A DNA stretch of 64,000 nucleotides from Promethearchaeota archaeon (GTDB lineage: Archaea > Asgardarchaeota > Lokiarchaeia > Sigyniarchaeales > SOKP01): NCBI GenBank assembly GCA_019058445.1, contig JAHPZA010000001.1, forward strand, positions 141,439 through 205,438. Direction: 5' to 3'. The notes below the pieces were generated by a model. That model did no database searches. It was not told the origin of the DNA and was given only the letters and a program-made list of their open reading frames with translations. Each line of letters begins with the position of its first letter. Position 1 is the stretch's first letter. This document shows positions 26,684 to 36,239 of this stretch, piece after piece. Made by a program: the position numbers and the translations under genes.

Positions 26684-27712
26684 ATGGATTCAAAAGAGAT
26701 AGATTTTTATTCGCTTGGTTTTAACTTTATTGAAACCAAAACTATGTTCGTTACAGATTATAAAGACGGTAAATGGACTGAGGGCAAGTTGGTTCCTTTT
26801 GGACCTTTCGAGATTTCACCAGGAGCTTGTGTATTAAACTATGGGCAAGGTATTTTTGAAGGTATGAAAGCTTTAAGAGCAAAAACAGGTCAAATTACAT
26901 TATTTAGACCAGAAGAGAATGGAAAAAGGTTTAAAGATAGCGCAGAGAGAATGTTAATGCCTACTTATGACGAGAATAAATTTGTGCAAGCAGTAAAGAA
27001 AGTAGTAAAAGCTAATGAAGAATATATACCCCCTTATGATAGTGGTGGAGCTTTGTATATTCGACCGTTAATGATCGGAAATGGACCAATTTTGGGTGTT
27101 GCTCCAGCTAATGAATATAAGTTCATAATTTTTACTGTTCCCGTAGGCCCATATTTCCCAGAAGGTTTTAAAGCAATCGATCTTGAGATTTCTAAGAAAT
27201 ATACTCGAGCGGCTCCTGGAGGAACTGGCTTTGCAAAAACATGCTGTAATTATGCACCAACAATGAAACCGGCGAAAGAGACAAAAGCCAAAGGATTTGC
27301 TCAAGTTATTTATTTAGACGCCGTAGAAAGAGAATATATTGATGAGGTGGGGACTGCCAATTTTTTTGCGATTATAAATGGAAAACTTGCTTCACCTAAA
27401 GCAGCAGGAACGATACTACCGGGAATTACGCGTAAATCAGTATTAGAAATAGCTGAAAAGAAACTTAACCTGACAGTTGAAGAGAGAGACATCTCTTATA
27501 AAGAATTATTTGAGGAGAGTTGTACTGAAGTATTTTGTACTGGAACAGCTGCGGTTATTACACCAATAGGTTCAGTAGTATTAGAAGACAAGAAACGAGT
27601 ATTTAATAATGGTGAACCTGGAAAATTAACCAAAAAACTCTACGATCTCTTAACTGGTATTCAGCGATTAGAAATTGAAGACGAATTTGGATGGGTTACA
27701 GTATTAGAATAA
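26684..27712 (+). CDS. ilvE: Branched-chain amino acid aminotransferase (IlvE)
   Basis: 342 residues, fold-type IV PLP enzyme catalysing the last step of Leu/Ile/Val synthesis and their first breakdown step. Family blocks: NYGQGIFEGMKALRAKTGQITLFRPEENGKRF, YIRPLMIGNG, GGTGFAKTCCNYAPTMKPAKETKAKGFAQVIYLD (PLP Lys), YIDEVGTANFFAI and GTAAVITPIG. The C terminus (GIQRLEIEDEFGWVTVLE) matches the longer eukaryote/bacteria type. An AGAGGAT ribosome site sits about 8 bases before the ATG. Confidence 0.95.
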   Translation: MDSKEIDFYSLGFNFIETKTMFVTDYKDGKWTEGKLVPFGPFEISPGACVLNYGQGIFEGMKALRAKTGQITLFRPEENGKRFKDSAERMLMPTYDENKFVQAVKKVVKANEEYIPPYDSGGALYIRPLMIGNGPILGVAPANEYKFIIFTVPVGPYFPEGFKAIDLEISKKYTRAAPGGTGFAKTCCNYAPTMKPAKETKAKGFAQVIYLDAVEREYIDEVGTANFFAIINGKLASPKAAGTILPGITRKSVLEIAEKKLNLTVEERDISYKELFEESCTEVFCTGTAAVITPIGSVVLEDKKRVFNNGEPGKLTKKLYDLLTGIQRLEIEDEFGWVTVLE

Positions 27713-27901
27713 GTGTATTTTTTATAATCTTTTATTTTCTTTATTATTGGTTTACTTCTTTTACGTATTATAAATTAAAATTTATTCCTTAGTTTTTAAT
27801 TAACAATTAACTTAATTTGGAGTTAACCATATTCAATTATAATACCTTGTAAGGATAGGGGATACAATTATAAGTAAAAACATATTTAAATAGGAAATTT
27901 T

Positions 27902-29332
27902 ATGGATATTGCTATTATAAACACTTGGTTAATAACTTTTGAAGGAAAAGGTTTAGGAATAATTCAGAACGGGGGTATCGGAGTAGAAAATGAGAAAATT
28001 AGCTTTGTAGGTAAAATGGAAGATTTTAACTCATATAAAAAAGCTGATTTGATAATCGAAGGAAATAATACTCATGTTACAATGCCTGGATTGATTAATG
28101 GTCATACACATTCTGCTTTAACACTATGTCGTGGGACTGCTAATGATTTACCTGAAATAGAATATATCCCAAAGGGACTTGGTATATTTGCTAGTCATTT
28201 AAAAGCTGAGGATATTATTCTGGGAACTAAACTTGCTGTCTTAGAAGGTTTAAAAACCGGGACGACGACATTTACAGAATATGGAATAGGTTTATTAGAT
28301 ATTGTTAAGAAAGTCTTCTTACCGTTTAAAGCTCGAGTTGTGGCTACAGAAATGATAAGTGAATTAAACTTTAATGAAGAAAAAAAGCCAAATGAGCTTT
28401 ATACTTTTTATAAGTATTTAGGAACAAATGCATTTAAGCGTGCTATTAGATTATACAAGGAATTCAAAAATAACGATCTTATTTCTGTGATGTATGGTCC
28501 AAATGCGTTGGATATGGTTTCAATGGAAATGATAAAAAATGTCAAGAATCAAGCAGCTGTAGATGGAACAAAAATACATATGCACATTGCACAGGGAGGG
28601 AGGGAACGCGTTCAAATTACAAAGCGTTATGGAAAAAATATGACTGCCATAAAATTACTTAAGAAAAATGGTTTATTAGATCCAAGACTTATAGCAGCTC
28701 ATATTCATGATACTACTGAAGCGGAGAGAGAACAGTTGGTAAAAAAAGGAGTTAAAATGGTGGGCTGTCCTAGCTCAATTTCCAAAATTGACGGAATGAT
28801 TCCTCCTTTAGCCAGTTATATTAAATTAGGAGGAAATGCTGCTTTAGGTACCGATGAAGCTCCAGGAACCGGGCATCATAATTTATTTAACGAGATAAAA
28901 ATGGCTAGTATTTTATCTAAAGTCGCCTTTAAAGATCCCACTGCGATGCCGCCATGGGAATCCATGAAATTGGCAACAATTTCAGGTGCCAACGTACTCG
29001 GACTTGGAACTGAAATTGGGAGTCTAAGTGTGGGAAAAAATGCTGATATTATAACTATTAACTTGCATCATGCTCATTTAACACCTATCATTCATAAACC
29101 GTTTATCAATTTGATCGCAAACTTAGTTTATTCAAGTAAAGGAAACGAAGTAGATAATGTTATCATCGCAGGAAAACCTATTATTATTCATGGCAAATTT
29201 CGTGAGATAGATGAGGATTTAATTGTTAATAAAGCAAATAAACGTGCTCAAGATCTTTTTGAAAATATCTCAGAAGATTGGGAAAAAGCAGGTTCAAAAA
29301 TGGTTTCCTATCATAAGCAGGGGTACATATAA
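27902..29332 (+). CDS. Amidohydrolase (SAH/MTA or related deaminase family)
   Basis: 476 residues, TIM-barrel amidohydrolase. Metal ligands: GHTHSA (HxH, about 68-70), KIHMHIAQGG (third His), LIAAHIHDT (fourth His) and ALGTDEAPGTGHHN (Asp). This set and LVLEGLKTGTTTF-like segments match the ATZ/TRZ-MtaD family, which deaminates S-adenosylhomocysteine, 5'-methylthioadenosine or 5'-deoxyadenosine in archaea. With several radical SAM enzymes nearby, turnover of their nucleoside by-product is plausible, but the substrate is inferred. Confidence 0.85.
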   Translation: MDIAIINTWLITFEGKGLGIIQNGGIGVENEKISFVGKMEDFNSYKKADLIIEGNNTHVTMPGLINGHTHSALTLCRGTANDLPEIEYIPKGLGIFASHLKAEDIILGTKLAVLEGLKTGTTTFTEYGIGLLDIVKKVFLPFKARVVATEMISELNFNEEKKPNELYTFYKYLGTNAFKRAIRLYKEFKNNDLISVMYGPNALDMVSMEMIKNVKNQAAVDGTKIHMHIAQGGRERVQITKRYGKNMTAIKLLKKNGLLDPRLIAAHIHDTTEAEREQLVKKGVKMVGCPSSISKIDGMIPPLASYIKLGGNAALGTDEAPGTGHHNLFNEIKMASILSKVAFKDPTAMPPWESMKLATISGANVLGLGTEIGSLSVGKNADIITINLHHAHLTPIIHKPFINLIANLVYSSKGNEVDNVIIAGKPIIIHGKFREIDEDLIVNKANKRAQDLFENISEDWEKAGSKMVSYHKQGYI

Positions 29333-29348
29333 TACATCCTTCCGCTTT

Positions 29349-29618
29349 TTAACCCCATTCACTTTTATATCCTGTTCCGCCTTGAGGCCAATTAAAGTTA
29401 ATTGCTCCTTCTACACAGACATACCAGCATGAGGCGCATTCCATGCATGTCTCGAGACTTTTTATGTGAGCTTTCTGGCTTATTATCTCAAAACAGCTCC
29501 CCAAACAAACTTTTATGCAGTTTGCACAACCGGTACATTTTTCATCGTTTATCTTTATAAAATCACCAGTACCTTCTACCCATTCTACACCTGGGAATTT
29601 ATCGGATGTCCTAACCAT
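29349..29618 (-). CDS. FixX-like ferredoxin (two 4Fe-4S motifs)
   Basis: 89 residues from ATG 29618, chosen because GAGGTG lies just upstream and the ORF start at 29684 would add an unrelated stretch overlapping the upstream gene. Cluster motifs: CTGCANCIKVC and CMECASCWYVC, with GAINFNWPQGGTGYKSEWG, the typical FixX ending. It overlaps the flavoprotein stop by 8 bases. FixX-type ferredoxins pass electrons with FixC-like flavoproteins between ETF or other carriers and a membrane quinone or prenyl lipid reductase. Confidence 0.88.
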   Translation of the reverse strand: MVRTSDKFPGVEWVEGTGDFIKINDEKCTGCANCIKVCLGSCFEIISQKAHIKSLETCMECASCWYVCVEGAINFNWPQGGTGYKSEWG

Positions 29619-31290
29619 GTACAGCACCTCTCTTATAATCTGGAACCTTAAAAATTTCTGGATCGGCCTTTTTAACAAACTCAATCAACCTTTTACTTAA
29701 TTTTTCTGAAATAGGGTCCATTAAACTCACTAGTTTTAGAAGTCTTGGTTCCATCTTGGGAAGTTTTTTACTAAGATAAGAGTTTGCATTGTCAGCTAAA
29801 TTGATTAAGGTTTTTGTATATAATTTTTTGAACACACTAAATAATTTTACCCATAAATTGATTAATTTTAAACCAGTAAGAAATAAAGATTGTTTAAATA
29901 GGGGTCTATGGTGTGTTTTCTCTTGATATGTCTTTGTTTTGAAATCATAAATCCAATTCTGGTAATATCTGAAGTACATTTTCATCCATTTCGTAAGAAT
30001 AGTGGGATCATCTCTTATAAATAAGAAAGCTAATCTTAGAAATGGAGTTGTAAAATAAGTAAGAGATCCAAGCCCCCATCCATCATGTATATATTTTTTA
30101 AGTTTCTCCTCATCATGTTCCCTTTGTGCTATCCGAAGATTATATCTATTTTTCGCCGATATGGACCATTGAATTATGGGATGTTTTTTTATTTTTTCAT
30201 TATATTTACTTAAAAATGATTTAGAAGTATCATTTGCTCGAATCGCTTTAATGGCAATTTCCGCGGCAATTTCTGCGGAAAACCATGCTGCGGGAACTCC
30301 ATCGCATAATTCAGTACCCTCAAGTCCCGCTACATCACCGATTAAAATCATTCCATTCGTATAATTTGGATAGTTCCTTAATGTACTATTAAGACCAACA
30401 TATATTTCAAATCCTTCCCACATCCTTGCTCTTAGTTTTATACGGGGAGCAACCAAATTTTTCCACCATGGTAGTTTAGATGTGATATTCTTATGATACT
30501 CGTCAAAAAGTTTTTTCAGATTTGGTACGATTTTTTGATCGGTTCGTAAACATTGGTCTTGCATAAAATGAAGGCTATTCCTATAGGGCCAAACCATAAG
30601 ACCATTTCCGTAACCCAGTGGGGGTGCAATTTTTTGTTCATCCCAACCCCAACACATTTTCACAGTATACCCGAAAATTTTATCTATATTTTCTTTAGCC
30701 ATTTCATAGTCGTAAGTGTCTGCCAATGAAATTGTTTCTGGAGGATATTTTTCTCTAACACCGGCTTTTATAGCTAATAACCCTTGACTACCTTCGGCGT
30801 CAATGACAATCTTAGATCTTATTTGTTCTCCCTTATCCGTTATAACTCCCTTAATAAAACCTTCTTCTTTTATAAAATCTACTACCGTAGTGGAAGTTTT
30901 CAACGTCGCTCCCGCCTGTATAGCTTTTTTAGCTTCCCATTGACAGAAAGGTTTGCAGTAAGTATTATACCCAAATGCAACTATCGGGGATAACGGTTTT
31001 GGGACTCTAAGAGAATCATCTATATCTATAATTCCGTTTTCAATATCCTTAATAATATAATTAATAATTCCGTCAGAGGGCCTTTCAAAGGGGGGATTTC
31101 CATCTCTAATGAATGCGGGACCGAATATAAAGCCGTAAAATGGTATTGTCAATCCGGATATTACTTTATCCCCCACATTTTCCGATCTTTCAATCAATAA
31201 GGTCTTTAAACCTGCATCAGCACATAGTTTAGCGGCAACTGGTCCTCCAAATCCCGCTCCTACAACAATGATATCATATTCTTTATTCAT
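29611..31290 (-). CDS. Geranylgeranyl-reductase/FixC-family FAD oxidoreductase
   Basis: 559 residues. The N-terminal Rossmann motif is YDIIVVGAGFGGPVAAKLCADAGLKTLLIER (5-35); later IDAEGSQGLLAIKAG and GMILIGDVAGLEGTELCDGVPAAWFSAEIAAE (FAD ribityl-binding GD motif, about 320-350). Archaeal members saturate the isoprenoid chains of ether lipids; FixC members are ETF-quinone reductase-like. The coupled ferredoxin fits either. A 130-residue C-terminal extension (about 430-559), rich in aromatic and basic residues, may bind the membrane. Confidence 0.87.
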   Translation of the reverse strand: MNKEYDIIVVGAGFGGPVAAKLCADAGLKTLLIERSENVGDKVISGLTIPFYGFIFGPAFIRDGNPPFERPSDGIINYIIKDIENGIIDIDDSLRVPKPLSPIVAFGYNTYCKPFCQWEAKKAIQAGATLKTSTTVVDFIKEEGFIKGVITDKGEQIRSKIVIDAEGSQGLLAIKAGVREKYPPETISLADTYDYEMAKENIDKIFGYTVKMCWGWDEQKIAPPLGYGNGLMVWPYRNSLHFMQDQCLRTDQKIVPNLKKLFDEYHKNITSKLPWWKNLVAPRIKLRARMWEGFEIYVGLNSTLRNYPNYTNGMILIGDVAGLEGTELCDGVPAAWFSAEIAAEIAIKAIRANDTSKSFLSKYNEKIKKHPIIQWSISAKNRYNLRIAQREHDEEKLKKYIHDGWGLGSLTYFTTPFLRLAFLFIRDDPTILTKWMKMYFRYYQNWIYDFKTKTYQEKTHHRPLFKQSLFLTGLKLINLWVKLFSVFKKLYTKTLINLADNANSYLSKKLPKMEPRLLKLVSLMDPISEKLSKRLIEFVKKADPEIFKVPDYKRGAVHG

Positions 31291-31465
31291 GGTATTGCAT
31301 TCTTCATTATCTAAATTATATAGAATTTAATTGTTTTCTTATATAAAATGTATCTTTAAATTATCAATTTCTAGAGTAAAACGGTTAAACTTCAAAAATT
31401 AAAGTTAAAATACAAATAATAAGAATTTCAATACTATCTGGCTTAAGTACTCATTTCTCTTGTAT

Positions 31466-32566
31466 TTAAATAGCATCGGGACCAACAGTTCTTATTAATC
31501 TTTTCATATCATCTTCTTTTTTAGCAAATATGCCTATATTTCCGATCCTAACTTTCTTTAGACCTAATTTTTTTACTGCTTTATATGTATCTAAAATTTC
31601 GGTTAAAGTTGGTGGTCGAAAATCTTTTAATTTGTACTGCGGGAAAAATGCTAAAATGTGGAAAGGTATATTCTCATCTATTTCTACTATTAACTGTGCT
31701 ATCTTCTCAAATTGCTCAATTTCAACCAAATCTGGAATATATACTGTAAGAATCTCTAAGATAAAGTTACGAGATAGGATTTCTTTAGGACTTTTCAATA
31801 CAGATTTATTAGAAGTACCACATAATTTTTTATAAATATTTTCATCAAAAGCTTTAATATCTAACCAATAGGAATCTAAACCGACTTTTTGCAATAGATC
31901 TAAATTTTTTGGAGTTAAACCATATCCATTGGTTTCTAATAATACCCATATATTTTTACATATCCTCTTGATTTTTTGGCTAGCTTCAGCATAAAAGTTT
32001 GCTTGGCATGCAATATCTCCTCCTGTAAATGCAACTATATTCCTTGCAGGTCCGATTCCTCCTTGTGAAATAACAATCTGATCTTGGGAGATTTTATTAG
32101 GACAGAGCGGACTCCTCTTATTAAATAAGATGCATGCTCCGCAGTGTTTGCACGAATCAGTCGCATAATACATTAAAGCTCTTTCTCTGGGTTCCCATAC
32201 TGTGACTGATTTTTCGTATTCTTCGCATGCGAGGGCTATCTCATCTGTGGAATACCATTCCCCAGAATAAAATTTACTAAATTCCCATGAGTGACATTTT
32301 AAACAGTTATGATTGCATCCAGATTGGTAAATCGAGAAATAATCTTCGGGTCGTGATAAATGCATCGATTTTATTAACCTATAATAGGTATTATTTTCAT
32401 ACTTCAGAGTTGCCACGCAAGCTGGTTGAATAGTATTATCTTTTAATGTGACCTCACATGCACCTTGAGGATAGCCCTGTTTGACCATATTGCAGTACGA
32501 AAATGAATTTTCCATGACAGTAAATTGTTGTATAATTATTATTTTGTCGATACAAAAAATGATCAT
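31466..32566 (-). CDS. Radical SAM protein with extra 4Fe-4S site (activating-enzyme-like)
   Basis: 366 residues if started at 32566; MENSFSYCN at 32512-32514 end (residue 18) may be the true start because the first 17 residues are an Ile-rich stretch. Motifs: CNHNCLKC (radical SAM cluster), CKHCGACILFNKRSPLCP (auxiliary cluster like glycyl-radical activases), FTGGDIACQ replacing the usual GGEP, and LLETNGYG. A leading MVKQGYPQGACEVTLKDNTIQPACVATL has extra Cys. Resembles pyruvate-formate-lyase-activase-type proteins; its partner is not evident locally. Confidence 0.8.
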   Translation of the reverse strand: MIIFCIDKIIIIQQFTVMENSFSYCNMVKQGYPQGACEVTLKDNTIQPACVATLKYENNTYYRLIKSMHLSRPEDYFSIYQSGCNHNCLKCHSWEFSKFYSGEWYSTDEIALACEEYEKSVTVWEPRERALMYYATDSCKHCGACILFNKRSPLCPNKISQDQIVISQGGIGPARNIVAFTGGDIACQANFYAEASQKIKRICKNIWVLLETNGYGLTPKNLDLLQKVGLDSYWLDIKAFDENIYKKLCGTSNKSVLKSPKEILSRNFILEILTVYIPDLVEIEQFEKIAQLIVEIDENIPFHILAFFPQYKLKDFRPPTLTEILDTYKAVKKLGLKKVRIGNIGIFAKKEDDMKRLIRTVGPDAI

Positions 32567-32606
32567 ATTTGAATGGAAATTAATCTAATATAGATAAAGA
32601 GGTTAA

Positions 32607-33275
32607 TTAAAAGTTATCATACTTTTCCATGTCTTCCAATTTATACACGCCAAACCGCTCTGTCCTTTTTCTTCTTAATGTTTCCCATCCTGCCCTAGTT
32701 CCTTTAATGCATAATTGGGTTTTGTATATCTTCATTATCTCGTATAATTTTTCACGGTATTTAGCGATATTTATTTTGATTTGTTTTTCTTTAGGAGACA
32801 CTGAATAATAAACGTAATATTCTGCATCCAATTCAAGCTCCTTTCCGGCAGTTTTGGCGATTATATGGGTGGCTTTATGATCGGGATGGCTTTTTATATC
32901 CCCCGGTAACACTATCCGGTTTGCATCCTTAATGATTTCTTTGGATAAGGAGACTGCTAAATCTATGTTATTCATAGCGTCTTGATCATGTATTTTTAGG
33001 AGATGAACGTTATCCGGTAAAAGGCCTAACGCACTTGCCGCATCTTCAGCCTCTTTAAGAGCAATATCGGCAATTTGATTTTCATTGAGATCTTTATATT
33101 CATCTATTTCCCCAACAACTAATTCATTCGCTTTTAAACCCCATGAGATTAAAACTCTATTGTCGGTCACATAAATAATATGGACCTCCTGTTTTTCTTC
33201 TATCCATTTTAATATACTTCCACCACATCCATAAATTTCATCATCAGGATGGGGTGCAAACACTACAATTTTCAT
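32607..33275 (-). CDS. PIG-L/LmbE-family deacetylase
   Basis: 222 residues. Zinc and catalytic motif APHPDDEIYGCGG (about 7-19) and the second His motif SHPDHKATH (about 127-135). The family removes N-acetyl groups from sugars such as N-acetylglucosaminyl lipids. Its ATG is 40 bases upstream of no other gene on this strand; it is transcribed toward the radical SAM gene, 40 bases apart, so the two may be co-transcribed. Confidence 0.9.
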   Translation of the reverse strand: MKIVVFAPHPDDEIYGCGGSILKWIEEKQEVHIIYVTDNRVLISWGLKANELVVGEIDEYKDLNENQIADIALKEAEDAASALGLLPDNVHLLKIHDQDAMNNIDLAVSLSKEIIKDANRIVLPGDIKSHPDHKATHIIAKTAGKELELDAEYYVYYSVSPKEKQIKINIAKYREKLYEIMKIYKTQLCIKGTRAGWETLRRKRTERFGVYKLEDMEKYDNF

Positions 33276-33397
33276 GATTTATTGAGTAATATTTCTTTAG
33301 AATGATCTTTAAAATTTATAATGATTTTTAGATATTAGGAAGTTTTAATTTAAAAAGAGAAGATAGTATATATTGTAATTCTATTCAGAGTTATAAC

Positions 33398-34390
33398 ATG
33401 AAACCGATTTTAGGCATTTTATTAGGAGAAGCTACAGGTATAGGTCCTGAGGTTGTATCTCAAGTTTGTGCTAAACATGAAATATTAGCTTATTGTAAGC
33501 CAATTTTGATTGGGGATCTTCGTGTATTAAGGGCTGGTATGAATATATCTGGCATAGATTTTACTGTTAATGTAATTGATGATATTAAACAAGCTGATTG
33601 GACGGATTCTATTCCAATTTTAGACCAAAAAAATATTGATCCTGCTAATATTAAGATGGGTCAGATAGATGCAAAGTCGGGTAAAGCAACTGGTGAATTA
33701 TTTGAAACCGCATTAAAACTTTTTAATAATGGAGATATCCACGGCTTTACTTTTGCTCCCTACAATAAAGCCGCATTAGAATATGGAGGATTTGATATTT
33801 TTAAGCTATTTGCCCGTAATTTGAAAGTAAATTGGCCTTTTGGTGAATTAAATACAGTAAATAATGTATGGGTTTCAAGAGTCACGAGCCATATTCCATT
33901 AAAAGATGTTTCAAAACGTTTGACTGTTAAAAATATTGTTGGTGCTATAAAACTTGTCAATGACACAATGATTTTAACGGGTATTGATCAACCTCGAATA
34001 GCTGTAGCTGCATTGAATCCCCATGCTGGAGAGGATGGATTATTTGGAAAAGAGGAAATTGAAGTAATAATCCCCGCGATTGATAAAGCAAATGAAGAGG
34101 GGATTAATGCAAAGGGTCCTTTTCCAGCAGATACACTTTTCATGAACGCATTTAAGGGATTATATAATGGAATTACCACAATGTACCATGATCAAGGGCA
34201 AATTGCTCTTAAATTAGTGAATTTTGAATCAGCAGTTACGGTTGTAGCTGGTTTGTCCTGCCCGATTACAACTCCCGCACATGGAACTGCGTTTGATATA
34301 GTTGGAAAAGGGGTTGCGGATCCTAGTGCGATGCAAAATGCGATTAAAATCGCAGCTGAAATGGCAATTCACATGTCAAAAAATTTCTGA
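33398..34390 (+). CDS. pdxA: PdxA-family 4-hydroxythreonine-4-phosphate dehydrogenase
   Basis: 330 residues. Motifs: LGEATGIGPEVV (N-terminal), HGFTFAPYNKAAL (usually PxxK), RIAVAALNPHAGEDGLFGKEE, GPFPADTLF, MYHDQGQIALKL (metal-binding YHDQG) and TTPAHGTAFDIVGKGVADPSAM. PdxA oxidises phosphohydroxythreonine in one pyridoxal-phosphate pathway; PdxA2 relatives act on threonate or erythronate phosphates. Archaea mostly make PLP by PdxS/T, so a PdxA2-type sugar-acid role is a real alternative. The phosphodiesterase gene follows after 17 bases. Confidence 0.88.
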   Translation: MKPILGILLGEATGIGPEVVSQVCAKHEILAYCKPILIGDLRVLRAGMNISGIDFTVNVIDDIKQADWTDSIPILDQKNIDPANIKMGQIDAKSGKATGELFETALKLFNNGDIHGFTFAPYNKAALEYGGFDIFKLFARNLKVNWPFGELNTVNNVWVSRVTSHIPLKDVSKRLTVKNIVGAIKLVNDTMILTGIDQPRIAVAALNPHAGEDGLFGKEEIEVIIPAIDKANEEGINAKGPFPADTLFMNAFKGLYNGITTMYHDQGQIALKLVNFESAVTVVAGLSCPITTPAHGTAFDIVGKGVADPSAMQNAIKIAAEMAIHMSKNF

Positions 34391-34407
34391 AGTTTGAGGG
34401 GTATCTA

Positions 34408-34914
34408 ATGGTTGAAAGAGTGTTAGTTATAGGGGATACTCATATTTCAAAATTTAAGGATCTACCTGAAAAAATGATACAATTAATTCAAGACGCAGAT
34501 TGGGTGATTCATGTAGGTGATTATACCTCTATCGATGTATTATTAGGATTTATTAAGCTTAAAGGGCCAAAATTCAGAGGAGTATATGGAAATGCAGATC
34601 CTATGAAAATCAGAGAGCGAGTATTGGCAAAAGATATTATAGAGATATCCCAAAAAAGGTTAGGAATTACTCATCCAGCAGCGGGAGGTACATATGAAAA
34701 TACCAAAAAAAAAGTGATCAAAGCATTTAAAGATTATGAAGTAGATGCCATAATCTACGGACATACTCATGACCCACTTATTGAAGACTGTAATGGGATC
34801 TTATTAGTCAATCCAGGAAAAGGTTATTTAGAAGAAAGTTATTTTGGATCTCCAACTTCAGTGGCGATCCTTACTATAGAAAAAAGAATTTCAGGAACAA
34901 TTGAGATTATTTAA
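34408..34914 (+). CDS. YfcE/MJ0936-type metallophosphoesterase
   Basis: 168 residues, calcineurin-like fold. Metal ligands: GDTHISKF (D-x-H), HVGDYTSIDVL (GD), VYGNADP (GN) and IIYGHTHDPLIE (GHTH), then LLVNPGKGYLEE. The usual third GHG-type His segment is THPAAGGTYEN here, so one ligand region is unusual. Archaeal homologues hydrolyse phosphodiesters in vitro with little known role. Closely follows pdxA, likely one operon. Confidence 0.88.
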   Translation: MVERVLVIGDTHISKFKDLPEKMIQLIQDADWVIHVGDYTSIDVLLGFIKLKGPKFRGVYGNADPMKIRERVLAKDIIEISQKRLGITHPAAGGTYENTKKKVIKAFKDYEVDAIIYGHTHDPLIEDCNGILLVNPGKGYLEESYFGSPTSVAILTIEKRISGTIEII

Positions 34915-35062
34915 TTATTATGCATATTCTCCAGCGTATTTTAAATCGATCTTTTGACAAAATTTTCGATTTTAAGGGTAATTATAAAAAGTTTAAAAAC
35001 TGAGAAATCGTAATATGTGTATAAATAATATTTTTAATATAAAAAAAAAGTGAATTTGAAAA

Positions 35063-35773
35063 TTGCTCTCTCTAATCGGTTGGCTTGATGGATTAACTGC
35101 ATTGATAGTCGTTTTAATCGGAGTAATAATTGGATTGATATCTATTTATAAATCAGTTAAAATGGAAGCTAAGCTATTACGTATTACAGGAATCGCTACT
35201 TTGTCTGCAGGTTTTACACTATTAGGACCAGCAGTAGACTTTCTTACAATTTTAATGACTGGGGATAATATCGAACCTTATTGGTTATATGGGCTATTAA
35301 GTTACATGTGGAGTGCTCCCCTAACCATCTCTGGGCTGTATGTGGGTGCAGAGCTAATTTTACCCGATAAAAAGAAAGTCATAATAGCTATATTTACTGT
35401 GTTATCCTTGATTTTTGAAGTTTTACTATTTTATTACACTTTTACAAATCCTCATTTAATTTACGAATTTCCCCCGGATCCTCAAGGAAATGCTTTATTA
35501 AACACGAGTCTTGTGATTAGATCTCCAGTATTTATTTTATTACTGATTTTTCTTATTTCAGGACTTATATTTAATGGATTTGGTTTTTTAAATAAGAGCT
35601 TTCAATCTTCTGGTGAAATTAAAAGGAAGTTTTTTTATTTATCATTGGGTTGGATATTATTTATTGTTTGTGGGGCATTGGATGGTTTAATTGATCCTGG
35701 TGTGGCAATTTTTCTTATTAGAACTGGAACAATGATAAGTATAATTCTAATGTATTTAGGTATTAAATCCTAA
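35063..35773 (+). CDS. Seven-helix membrane protein, paralogue of the one at 36240-36944
   Basis: 236 residues from a TTG start (AGTGAATTTGAAAA upstream). Seven hydrophobic segments at about 8-30, 40-68, 75-100, 108-130, 152-174, 188-210 and 214-235. Shared with the second copy: LSxIGWxDGLTA at the N terminus, a central YGLLSYxWxAPL and a final LxExxxxGxAxxxIRxG pattern. No retinal-type Lys or kinase motif is clear. It may be a sensor or transporter; the family is not one I can name. Confidence 0.65.
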   Translation: MLSLIGWLDGLTALIVVLIGVIIGLISIYKSVKMEAKLLRITGIATLSAGFTLLGPAVDFLTILMTGDNIEPYWLYGLLSYMWSAPLTISGLYVGAELILPDKKKVIIAIFTVLSLIFEVLLFYYTFTNPHLIYEFPPDPQGNALLNTSLVIRSPVFILLLIFLISGLIFNGFGFLNKSFQSSGEIKRKFFYLSLGWILFIVCGALDGLIDPGVAIFLIRTGTMISIILMYLGIKS

Positions 35774-35826
35774 TACCTATCCTAATCCAAACTACAAACC
35801 CTTTTTTTTTATTACTCAAAATGTTT

Positions 35827-36033
35827 TTATTTTAGGCTTTCTGAGACAACAACAATTTCTGAGGTAGGAATATGATATATACATTCAGTATACTCAGTTT
35901 TCTCTCTTAAAGTCACAACTTCATTTGTGAGAGTTTCCAATATTCCAGAAAACCAGCTTCTCTCACTCAAATCTCTTACATACACCGAAATTTTCTTCGT
36001 TTTTAAATTTTCAAGTATTGATTTTATAACCAT
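35827..36033 (-). CDS. Small beta-barrel protein, possibly Sm/LSM-like
   Basis: 68 residues from ATG 36033, preceded by AGGTGAT; a GTG at 36042 is possible. The body reads as a five-strand barrel (KKISVYVRD, WFSGILETLT, EVVTLREK, ECIYHIPTSEIVVVSES), where a strand-turn-strand with G-I-L-E and I-P-T-S-E-I-V-V-V resembles the Sm fold. Sm-like proteins bind RNA. It lies between the two 7TM paralogues on the strand of the second one. The fold call is tentative. Confidence 0.55.
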   Translation of the reverse strand: MVIKSILENLKTKKISVYVRDLSERSWFSGILETLTNEVVTLREKTEYTECIYHIPTSEIVVVSESLK

Positions 36034-36239
36034 TTTGATCACCTAATCAATTATTTATTTTTTGATATCAAATTGCCATTAGATAAGATTCAAATATCTT
36101 TAATTAATCTATTTGATCTCTTTTCATTTAAAAATCAAAAAATAAGGATGGATGATTAAGGTTTTCCTATAAGAATTGCTTTATTTTTATAAAAAACAAT
36201 AATTAAAAATTAGAAAAAAATTGGAGATTATTATCTATT